Positions 1 through 5,013 of a DNA stretch of 5,013 nucleotides are shown in pieces (position 1 is the first letter of the stretch; every line of letters begins with the position of its first letter). The notes beneath the pieces were generated by a model. It did not search any database and had not been told where the DNA came from. It worked only from the letters and a program-made list of their open reading frames with translations. Source of the DNA: Streptococcaceae bacterium (GTDB lineage Bacteria; Bacillota; Bacilli; Lactobacillales; Streptococcaceae); NCBI GenBank assembly GCA_031285105.1, contig JAITWV010000399.1, forward strand, positions 1 through 5,013, given 5' to 3'. A program made the translations under genes and the position numbers.

Positions 1-2355
1 CCAAAACTTTTCTAAACTTTGGGCTAATTGTTGCGTCGAATAGATTACTTCATGAGGAAACCAATGAGCTGGAAATAATTGTTGGACATCAACTCTTGCA
101 AAACGCTCATCTAACAACAAAACCACGCCCTTATCTTCATTCGTTCGAATCACACGCCCGGCTGCTTGAATCACTTTATTCATACCAGGAATTTGATAGG
201 CGAACAAAAAACCTTTACCGTTGGTTTCATCATAATAATTTTTTAATAACTCGACTTCTTCATTAATCTGCGGCAAACCAATCGAAACAATCGCTACACC
301 AATCAAGGATGTCCCTTTTAAGTCAATCCCTTCTGAAAAAATCCCACCTAAAACACAAAAACCAATGGTGGTTCCTTGATTTTCATTGGTAAAATGTGCC
401 AAAAATTCCTCACGTGCGACTTCATCCATCTTATTTTCTTGCACATGAATACTCACATTATCTACTAAACCGTCAAATTCAACCAGAACATCATCTAAAT
501 ATTTGTAACTAGGAAAAAAGAACAAGTAATTTCCTGGTTTGGTTTCAATAAGTGTTTTCAATTTCTCCACAATCTTAGGAATACTTTTTTCTCGATTGCG
601 ATAAACGGTTGAAATCGAGCTATCTATAACGATTTTTTGATTCTTCTGTTCAAATGGCGACGGGGTTTGATACTGATAATCTTCTAAAGTGCCACCTAAC
701 ATTTCTTGATAATAACCTAAAGGAGTGAAACTAGCTGAAAACAACACCGAACCCATCCCTTTAGCCAAAATCGTTTCTAAAATAAAGCGTGGATCTAAAC
801 ATTTTTGCGTCAAAATTAACTCATTATTACTCTTTTGAGCGGTTAAAACAAAATGATCATCAAAATACTCACTAATCTTCAAATACGCATTAAATTCAAA
901 AAAAATGAGCAAAATTTCATCAAATCGTTCATGTTCTTGATTTTGTGGCAACCACTCCTTCATTAATTGAATAAACGTATACATTGGTTGCAAAATGGAG
1001 TCGGTTTGTGCGGATTGTGCATGAAAATCTATTTTTTGATTTTTTAAATACGCATCGATTGTCGTGAACACCTCACGAATTTTGGTGAGCTGTTTGGCAA
1101 TCTTTTTTTCTTTTTTCAACTGCTTTTGTAAAAATTTGAGATTACTTAATGAAATTTCTTTCGTGTACATACTACGCGTGCGATCAATTAAATTATGAGC
1201 TTCGTCGATTAAAAAAACGGATTTTGTTTTATCACTTGCAAAAAAACGCTCCAATGCAACTCGTGGATCAAATAAATAATTATAATCACCAATAATCACA
1301 TCACTCCAAAGACTTGCTTCTAATGAAAGTTCAAATGGACACACTTGATGTTTTTGACCGTAATTTTCAATGACTTGTCGATTCAATAAGTTCTTATTTT
1401 CTAATAAATCAAGCAATGCCCCATTTTTGCGCTCATAATATCCATTGGCAAATGGACAATATTCGGGAATACATTTGGTTTCTTCCATAAAACAAATTTT
1501 GTCTTTCGCTGTTAAGGTGACCGATTTCATCTGCAAACCCGTTTCTCCCATCATTTCCATACTATCTTGGGCCACCGTTCGCGTGATGGTTTTAGCGGTT
1601 AAATAAAAAATGCGTTCATAAGCTTCTTCTTCATTCAATTCGCCTAATAATTTTATTGCTGGAAACAAAGTCGATAACGTTTTCCCTGTTCCAGTTGGTG
1701 CTTCAATATATAACTTTTTTTGCTCTTTTAAAGAAGAAAATACCGCTTTAGATAGTTCTCTTTGTCCTTTCCTAAAAGAGTCAAAAGGAAATTTCAACGC
1801 TTGGATGGACTGATTACGTGTTTGTTGCCAATTTGCTTGAAAGACGAGCCATTTTTCATATTCTTCTATTATATATAGATAAAAGCAAGACAATTCATCC
1901 AAAGTGAAATGTTGCTGTGATTGGGTAAGTTCATTCGTCGTCGTTTGAAAATAAGTCAACTGCAAATCAATTTCTTTCATTTCTTCTTGGACTAAATAAA
2001 AATAGCCATACAATTTCACTTGCGACCAATAAAGTTCTAGCTTATTTTCATTAATTTCTTCAAAAGGTGTTTCACTCGTTTTAATTTCATCAATCATTGG
2101 ATACTCCAGTGAAGTAATTAATCCGTCAGCACGTCCTTCAATTTGCAAAGGTCCGACTTTTGATTGATAAATAAAGCGAAAAACGACCTCGCTTTGATAA
2201 TCGTCTTTGTATTGATCTTTGAGTTTTTTTTGTAAAACACGATGAATACGACTTCCTTCTTGTGCAGTGTGCGTGCTTGATGAAGTATCTTTGGTATTAA
2301 TTGACCCTTTTTTAAGGATAAATTCAACTAAATCACGAACGGATATTTTTTTCAT
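1..2355 (-). CDS. PD-(D/E)XK nuclease / XPD-DinG-like Fe-S DNA helicase fusion (3' end cut by window)
   Basis: Predicted ATP-dependent 5'-3' DNA helicase of superfamily 2 (DinG/XPD/Rad3 type) with an N-terminal RecB/Cas4-like nuclease domain, probably cytoplasmic and acting in DNA repair or recombination. I read 785 uninterrupted codons; the stop lies beyond position 1. Nuclease motifs: G34-S-R-I-H38, D77 in EGRADG, E90-I-K92 in IDEIKTS, and Q112-VKL-Y116, so the catalytic set looks intact. Helicase motifs: Gln of FRKGQRE (198), Walker A APTGTGKT (219-226), DEAH (384-387), SASFTP (540-545), FFFPSY (612-617), EGIDLKG (675-681) and QAAGRVIR (730-737). Cys288, 295, 300 and 339 lie between Walker A and DEAH, where XPD-type enzymes bind a 4Fe-4S cluster. 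The start is the ATG preceded by AAAGAGG; an in-frame stop lies upstream. Unlike the DnaQ-like exonuclease-DinG fusions of other Firmicutes, the nuclease here is PD-(D/E)XK. The biological substrate is unknown. Confidence 0.93.
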   Translation of the reverse strand, partial: MKKISVRDLVEFILKKGSINTKDTSSSTHTAQEGSRIHRVLQKKLKDQYKDDYQSEVVFRFIYQSKVGPLQIEGRADGLITSLEYPMIDEIKTSETPFEEINENKLELYWSQVKLYGYFYLVQEEMKEIDLQLTYFQTTTNELTQSQQHFTLDELSCFYLYIIEEYEKWLVFQANWQQTRNQSIQALKFPFDSFRKGQRELSKAVFSSLKEQKKLYIEAPTGTGKTLSTLFPAIKLLGELNEEEAYERIFYLTAKTITRTVAQDSMEMMGETGLQMKSVTLTAKDKICFMEETKCIPEYCPFANGYYERKNGALLDLLENKNLLNRQVIENYGQKHQVCPFELSLEASLWSDVIIGDYNYLFDPRVALERFFASDKTKSVFLIDEAHNLIDRTRSMYTKEISLSNLKFLQKQLKKEKKIAKQLTKIREVFTTIDAYLKNQKIDFHAQSAQTDSILQPMYTFIQLMKEWLPQNQEHERFDEILLIFFEFNAYLKISEYFDDHFVLTAQKSNNELILTQKCLDPRFILETILAKGMGSVLFSASFTPLGYYQEMLGGTLEDYQYQTPSPFEQKNQKIVIDSSISTVYRNREKSIPKIVEKLKTLIETKPGNYLFFFPSYKYLDDVLVEFDGLVDNVSIHVQENKMDEVAREEFLAHFTNENQGTTIGFCVLGGIFSEGIDLKGTSLIGVAIVSIGLPQINEEVELLKNYYDETNGKGFLFAYQIPGMNKVIQAAGRVIRTNEDKGVVLLLDERFARVDVQQLFPAHWFPHEVIYSTQQLAQSLEKFW

Positions 2356-2360
2356 GAGAA

Positions 2361-2367
2361 CCTCTTT
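2361..2367 (-). promoter_or_regulatory. Ribosome binding site of the helicase gene
   Basis: On the minus strand the sequence reads AAAGAGG, then five bases (TTCTC), then ATG. This is a good Shine-Dalgarno match at normal spacing and fixes the start at 2355. Confidence 0.8.
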
Positions 2368-2384
2368 TGTGATAGATTGGATTC

Positions 2385-2393
2385 ATTGTAGCA
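2385..2393 (-). promoter_or_regulatory. Extended -10 promoter for the helicase gene
   Basis: The minus strand reads TGCTACAAT: a TGn extension followed by TACAAT, one mismatch from TATAAT. No good -35 hexamer lies 16-18 bp upstream, which is typical of extended -10 promoters. Transcription would start near 2378, giving a leader of only about 20-25 nt with the RBS close to its 5' end. Predicted from sequence alone. Confidence 0.6.
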
Positions 2394-2625
2394 TATTTCA
2401 AATAGATAAGTAGATTATTTTGAGATGATGTGTTTATATGTAAAATAAATTTGCTTGATTATGTGACCACACTGATTAAATAACAAATATAAATGATTGA
2501 AATTAAAATATCAACCAATTTTTACAACGTTCATATCTAATCATTTATTCATCTAATACCAATAAAAGAGGAAATTTGCCCATTTTATTGTCAAAAATCA
2601 CTATAATTTTCACTTTTCTAAAATA

Positions 2626-2721
2626 TTGTAACAAAAATTCTAAATATTGTAACAAACTGACCCTAATTTTGTTACAATATCGACTGTATTTTGTTACAAA
2701 TTAAACGCTATTTTGTAACAA
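2626..2721. repeat. Five-copy phased palindrome array, TTGTWACAA
   Basis: Five exact copies of TTGT(A/T)ACAA lie at 2626-2634, 2647-2655, 2669-2677, 2691-2699 and 2713-2721. Their centres are 21, 22, 22 and 22 bp apart, about two turns of B-DNA, so all present the same helix face. Read as TTGTAACAA, the orientations are + + - - +. Flanks are partly conserved: copies 1 and 2 share AAATATTGTAACAAA (2621-2635 and 2642-2656), and copy 3 has the same core on the other strand. Such regularity suggests cooperative binding of a dimeric regulator, a plasmid-type iteron set or a partition site. No replication gene is visible nearby. The cognate protein is unknown. The repeats are certain; the function is not. 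Confidence 0.85.
2644..2680. repeat. Perfect 13-bp inverted repeat formed by array copies 2 and 3
   Basis: ATATTGTAACAAA (2644-2656) and TTTGTTACAATAT (2668-2680) are exact reverse complements around an 11-nt spacer. Copies 4 and 5 form a similar 12-bp pair (2689-2700 with 2712-2723). The stems are too AT-rich and lack a proper T-run to be good terminators. Inverted pairing is a natural consequence of opposed binding sites, but cruciform extrusion is conceivable in such AT-rich DNA. Confidence 0.75.
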
Positions 2722-2848
2722 AAATTGCCCAACTTTATGAGAATTGGAATTAAGCATAAACACAAAAATAATATGTATAAAATAACAAAAATATTTGGCT
2801 CATTTGGCTAATAATGTTGGTTGAGATTAATATTTATGAAAGCAATAA

Positions 2849-2864
2849 CTTTAGTACAGCGTAA
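2849..2864 (+). repeat. Left terminal inverted repeat of the element
   Basis: CTTTAGTACAGCGTAA, the exact reverse complement of 3197-3212. A 16-bp exact match 332 bp away at the other edge of a symmetric region is very unlikely by chance. Confidence 0.88.
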
Positions 2865-2914
2865 TTGATTTGGAGTTTGTGAAATAAGTGGGACGTTAAG
2901 GCTTTCTTCATTTA

Positions 2915-2954
2915 CGAGTTTTCGTATATGGGCTGCGGTCTGGTGTTCGAGGGG
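2915..2954. repeat. Left inverted arm of the element
   Basis: Contains CGAGTTTTCGTATATGG and CTGGTGTTCGAGGGG. Both blocks recur in reverse complement and mirrored order at 3111-3150, with one mismatch in the first and none in the second. The G-run that follows is 5 long here and 7 on the other arm, and the gap between the two blocks has nearly the same length on each side (8 and 8 nt). The arms therefore form a long interrupted stem. Confidence 0.82.
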
Positions 2955-2960
2955 GTGCTG

Positions 2961-2991
2961 GCTGCTGTTGCGAGACGGAAGCAGCTTTTTT
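2961..2991 (+). terminator. Terminator-like hairpin with T-run inside the element
   Basis: GCTGCT (2961-2966) pairs with AGCAGC (2980-2985) over a 13-nt loop and is followed directly by six T residues (2986-2991). This is shaped like an intrinsic terminator for rightward transcription, though the stem is short and the loop large. No plus-strand gene precedes it, so any role would be to insulate. It is mutually exclusive with full use of the next hairpin, which shares the T-run. Confidence 0.4.
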
Positions 2992-3016
2992 GAAAAGAAG
3001 GGCACTTTTCAAAAAA
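2986..3016. repeat. Perfect 12-bp hairpin in the element
   Basis: TTTTTTGAAAAG (2986-2997) and CTTTTCAAAAAA (3005-3016) are exact reverse complements around the 7-nt loop AAGGGCA. The stem is AT-rich and ends in a T- or A-run on either strand, so it could act as a weak bidirectional terminator or simply as part of the element fold. Confidence 0.75.
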
Positions 3017-3027
3017 TCTCATTCCTT

Positions 3028-3086
3028 AATCGGCTAGGGGTTTTCTAAGCAATAAATTGCTAAGAAAAGCCCACGCTACGCCGATT
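3028..3086. repeat. Central long hairpin of the element
   Basis: AATCGGC (3028-3034) pairs with GCCGATT (3080-3086), TAG (3035-3037) with CTA (3076-3078), and the 16-nt block 3037-3052 pairs with 3057-3072 at 14 of 16 positions around a 4-nt loop. This stem-loop stands independently of the outer inverted arms, giving the element a multi-branched fold. Confidence 0.78.
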
Positions 3087-3110
3087 CCTCTAGTGCCACT
3101 GCTGCCACCC

Positions 3111-3150
3111 CCCCTCGAACACCAGCCCTCCGTCCATATACGAAAATTCG
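3111..3150. repeat. Right inverted arm of the element
   Basis: Mirror partner of 2915-2954: CCCCTCGAACACCAG (3111-3125) and CCATATACGAAAATTCG (3134-3150) are the reverse complements of the left-arm blocks, with a single mismatch. Confidence 0.82.
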
Positions 3151-3196
3151 CAGTGTTGCAATTCACAAGCTTTCGCTTTTCAAGTATCAATTTAAC

Positions 3197-3212
3197 TTAC
3201 GCTGTACTAAAG
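3197..3212 (-). repeat. Right terminal inverted repeat of the element
   Basis: TTACGCTGTACTAAAG, the exact reverse complement of the left end. It stops immediately beside the A5 block (3213-3217) that is the T-tract of the minus-strand terminator of the Pip-like gene. Confidence 0.88.
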
Positions 3213-3240
3213 AAAAAGCCTTAGAAATTCATCTAAGACT
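3213..3240 (-). terminator. Intrinsic terminator of the YhgE/Pip-like gene
   Basis: On the minus strand AGTCTTAGA (3240-3232) pairs with TCTAAGGCT (3225-3217) over a 6-nt loop, with one G-T pair, followed by a T-rich tract that runs into the element's terminal repeat (TTTT-CTTT). It begins 8 nt after the TAA stop at 3249-3251, the expected place. Leftward read-through towards the helicase gene should be limited. Confidence 0.82.
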
Positions 3241-3248
3241 TCAGCAAT

Positions 3249-5013
3249 TTAATGAAAAATATGAGCCTGAGCTACTTTTTGCGAAACTTTTTTCATGTGT
3301 TCTTGCATACGTGGAGCAAAAATCACCCCAACAATCGTTACCACAAGGAAAACACTTGCCAAAACAATCATTGGTAAATAAGCACTCGCCCACAAAACAC
3401 CACCAGTGGACTCTCTTAATAAATTCACCGCATAGGTAAACGGCAAGAAAGGATGAATAGCTTGGAAGAATTTGCCAGATAAAACAATTGGGAAATTCCC
3501 ACCACCACCGGAAATGGAAAGAACCAAGATGATAATTGCTAGTCCCTTTCCTAAATTATCAAACATCCCAACTAGGAAATAAACAATCCCCATAAAACTT
3601 AAAGAGATTAATAAAGCAAAAACTACTTCTAGAACTGGATTTGCAACATAAGCACCTAATAAGAAAATATTTCCTAAAACCGCTATTAATGCCTGTAATA
3701 AGCCTACGATCAAGAAAGTCAACATGCGTGTTATATACATTTCGCGTTTGGTATACTTTTTCTTTTCTTCTTTTTCTAAATAGAATTTGGTCGTTGCAAT
3801 GCTTGAAAATAAAACTGCGCCGACCCAAAGTGCTAAAGCTGTATAAAATGGGGTGCTTGCTGAACCATAGTTAGGTATTGGATAATAATTCGTCGTTTTC
3901 AAATTCACTGGATTAGATAAAAACTGACTTTCATTATTGGCATCAAGTTTCATTAATTTAATGATTTCATCTAAAGAAGTTGTTTCTTCTCCTTTATGAA
4001 TCGCATTAGCTGCTTGATGAATGCCATCTTGAATACTTGGCCAATAATTAGTAATCAAATCACTTGCCGTATGCACGCTTGCAGTAATCTCTGGCATTTT
4101 TTGATTTGCTAGTGCTAATGAATTGGTTAATTCAACTTGTAAAGAAGGCCAGTCATTGGTAATGAAATTCGCTGCTGTTGCTAGTTTTCTGGTTGCTATT
4201 GGTAGTTCATTTTGATACAAACTTGCACCTGTATTAATACCGTTTGTAATTTCTGATAAATGACCATTCAACAACGCATTGGCATCTGATATTTCTTTGG
4301 CAATTTGAGGCATTTGTTTTTGGTATTTTTTCAAAAGATCAATTGAAGTGCTTAAAGTCGTTTTGGCATCTTCTAATAACGTTTTTAAATCCATTGCTTG
4401 AGCCTTTTGTAGCATATCGCTTGCATAATTTAAATCATTTTCTGCTCTGGTTAACATTGCATCTATATTGGCTAAATTTTCTTTATTTGCTAAATAATTT
4501 ACCCCATCAACTAAAGTGTTGGCAACAGTGGCAATTTCTTTGGCTTTGTTAATAAATTCTTGCTCAGTCATAGAGCCTACGTTCGCAATAAATTGATTGT
4601 TCATTGATTGCAAAGTGCTTACTTGTGTTTGAATAGAGTTAATTGTCGCAATAAGTTGTTGTAAATTGTCTGATGGAGCGGTGTTGTTTAAATCAGTCAA
4701 TAATTGTTTCATTGTTGCTAAAATTGTATTTAACTGTTCTAGTTGATTATTTATCCCTTGCAACGATTGCGCAACTTGTTCTTTGGTAATCGTTCCATTT
4801 TCAACTTGTACTAATATAGACTGAATTCCACCATTTAACGCTTGCGCAATATTTTGAATTAATTGTAGATCAGTTAAAATAGCTGGATTCAACCATTCAT
4901 GAATTTTAGAAACACCCGTTTGAACAATTGGTAGCACACTTGAGCCATCTTGCATCACTTGTTCAATTTTCGGTAATTCATTTAAACCTGTATTCACAAT
5001 CGTTAAAGCGTTC
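3249..5013 (-). CDS. YhgE/Pip family membrane protein, C-terminal part (5' end cut by window)
   Basis: Predicted polytopic membrane protein of the YhgE/Pip ('phage infection protein') family, related in its C-terminal membrane domain to ABC-2 type transporters. I count 587 sense codons before TAA; family members are usually larger, with a further N-terminal membrane helix and extracellular region, so the start lies to the right. A GTG at 4995-4997 is not the start because the frame stays open above it. Residues below count from that GTG. Residues 1 to about 345 form a helical, Q/N/A/L-rich extracellular region with three 36-residue repeats (229-336). Then comes the family-like PNYGSASTPFYTALALWVGA (about 374-393), and membrane helices at roughly 386-407, 425-451, 455-479, 485-507 and 540-562, with a basic cytoplasmic loop (408-424) and HPFLPFTYAVNLLRE (515-529). 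Homologues serve as phage receptors in lactococci and enterococci; the native function is unresolved. It has its own terminator. Confidence 0.88.
   Translation of the reverse strand, partial: NALTIVNTGLNELPKIEQVMQDGSSVLPIVQTGVSKIHEWLNPAILTDLQLIQNIAQALNGGIQSILVQVENGTITKEQVAQSLQGINNQLEQLNTILATMKQLLTDLNNTAPSDNLQQLIATINSIQTQVSTLQSMNNQFIANVGSMTEQEFINKAKEIATVANTLVDGVNYLANKENLANIDAMLTRAENDLNYASDMLQKAQAMDLKTLLEDAKTTLSTSIDLLKKYQKQMPQIAKEISDANALLNGHLSEITNGINTGASLYQNELPIATRKLATAANFITNDWPSLQVELTNSLALANQKMPEITASVHTASDLITNYWPSIQDGIHQAANAIHKGEETTSLDEIIKLMKLDANNESQFLSNPVNLKTTNYYPIPNYGSASTPFYTALALWVGAVLFSSIATTKFYLEKEEKKKYTKREMYITRMLTFLIVGLLQALIAVLGNIFLLGAYVANPVLEVVFALLISLSFMGIVYFLVGMFDNLGKGLAIIILVLSISGGGGNFPIVLSGKFFQAIHPFLPFTYAVNLLRESTGGVLWASAYLPMIVLASVFLVVTIVGVIFAPRMQEHMKKVSQKVAQAHIFH
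3990..4313 (-). repeat. Three tandem 36-residue repeats in the Pip-like extracellular domain
   Basis: The encoded segments starting MPQIAKEISDANALL (4313-4206), LPIATRKLATAANFI (4205-4098) and MPEITASVHTASDLI (4097-3990) align without gaps at a period of exactly 36 residues. Units 2 and 3 also share ITN(D/Y)WPS(L/I)Q. Each unit begins with Met/Leu-Pro and looks like a helical segment. The DNA has diverged, so these are old protein repeats rather than a recent slippage tract. Confidence 0.8.

Larger units (their letters stand above)
2394..2848. other. AT-rich intergenic stretch without a supportable gene
   Basis: About 450 bp of very AT-rich DNA between the helicase promoter and the structured element. 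No reading frame has convincing length, codon use and RBS together. Its only clear structure is the palindrome array at 2626-2721. A small direct repeat, TATTTGGCT / CATTTGGCT, lies at about 2793-2809. I see no tRNA, riboswitch or DnaA-box cluster in it. Confidence 0.6.
2849..3212. mobile_element. 364-bp palindromic MITE-like element with 16-bp terminal inverted repeats
   Basis: The element is bounded by perfect 16-bp inverted repeats CTTTAGTACAGCGTAA and TTACGCTGTACTAAAG. Further inward, inverted matches continue with gaps: ATTGAT (2864-2869 with 3186-3191), TTGTGAA (2877-2883 with 3162-3168), a 17-nt block with one mismatch (2915-2931 with 3134-3150) and an exact 15-nt block CTGGTGTTCGAGGGG (2940-2954 with 3111-3125). 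The centre holds independent hairpins. The segment is visibly richer in GC than the surrounding intergenic DNA. It encodes no transposase, so if mobile it is non-autonomous. Size and multi-stem form recall the palindromic miniature elements reported in Enterococcus faecalis (EFAR), but I cannot confirm membership. No clear target duplication is visible. It could alternatively be a structured RNA or a large bidirectional terminator. Confidence 0.72.

Noticed and set aside
2118..2327. 69-residue minus-strand frame inside the helicase N-terminus
   Set aside because: It is a shifted reading of the nuclease domain, whose motifs are intact in the main frame.
2590..2610. Plus-strand promoter with TATAAT near 2603 reading into the array
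   Set aside because: The -10-like hexamer is good, but the nearest TTGTCA is only 8 bp upstream and TTGCCC is 20 bp upstream, so no -35 is well placed; such hexamers are common in AT-rich DNA, and no gene follows.
2576..2704. 42-residue plus-strand frame from TTG preceded by AAAAGAGG
   Set aside because: The RBS-like string is attractive, but the frame runs straight through the palindrome array, whose 21-22 bp spacing shifts the reading frame, and it stops just after copy 4. No promoter at good spacing is seen.
2626..2721. CRISPR array
   Set aside because: Repeats are 9 bp palindromes in mixed orientation with only 12-13 bp between them; CRISPR repeats are longer, same-oriented and separated by about 30-bp spacers.
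2808..3005. 65-residue minus-strand reading frame across the left part of the element
   Set aside because: It needs a GTG start, has no ribosome binding site (AT-rich hairpin sequence upstream), and is made of inverted-repeat DNA plus flank. Composition and lack of domain signal suggest a chance frame.
2839..3222. Target-site duplication flanking the element
   Set aside because: Left flank AAAGCAATAA and right flank AAAAAGCC share only short A-rich strings; no convincing direct duplication can be placed at the ends.
3559..4552. Other-frame readings within the Pip-like gene on both strands
   Set aside because: They overlap a long, well supported membrane-protein frame, lack RBSs and have Leu/Phe/Trp/His-rich composition typical of antisense or shifted reading.
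4995..4997. GTG as the start of the Pip-like protein
   Set aside because: No RBS precedes it and the frame continues open to the window edge (N-A-L-T-I before it); family members carry an N-terminal membrane segment that is missing here.

Overview
The window looks like chromosomal DNA of a low-GC Gram-positive bacterium of the order Lactobacillales, most plausibly Enterococcus or a close relative. The basis is strong A/T bias, AGAGG-type ribosome binding sites, a TGn-extended -10 promoter, a PD-(D/E)XK/XPD-like helicase fusion and a YhgE/Pip-type membrane protein. The genus is inferred from protein and repeat style, not proven.

Layout. Both recognisable genes read leftward (minus strand) and both run off the window. 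Positions 1-2355 hold almost all of a DNA helicase that combines an N-terminal RecB/Cas4-like nuclease domain with an iron-sulfur XPD/DinG-type helicase; its last residues lie beyond position 1. Positions 3249-5013 hold the C-terminal part of a YhgE/Pip ('phage infection protein') family membrane protein; its N-terminus lies beyond position 5013. It ends in a clear intrinsic terminator (about 3213-3240), so the two genes are probably separate transcription units. The helicase has its own extended -10 promoter (2385-2393) and RBS.

The roughly 890 bp between them contain no convincing gene but are highly structured. (i) At 2626-2721 there are five copies of the 9-bp odd palindrome TTGTWACAA with centre-to-centre spacing 21, 22, 22 and 22 bp, about two helical turns. 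This looks like a protein-binding or iteron array. (ii) At 2849-3212 there is a 364-bp element with perfect 16-bp terminal inverted repeats, long imperfect inverted arms and several internal hairpins, richer in GC than its surroundings. It resembles a non-autonomous miniature mobile element, and its right end directly abuts the T-tract of the yhgE-like terminator.

There is no sign that the two genes share a pathway. The helicase is probably a DNA repair or recombination enzyme. The Pip-like protein is a surface-exposed membrane protein of a family known for phage receptor roles. The least explained feature is the phased palindrome array, followed by the structured element.
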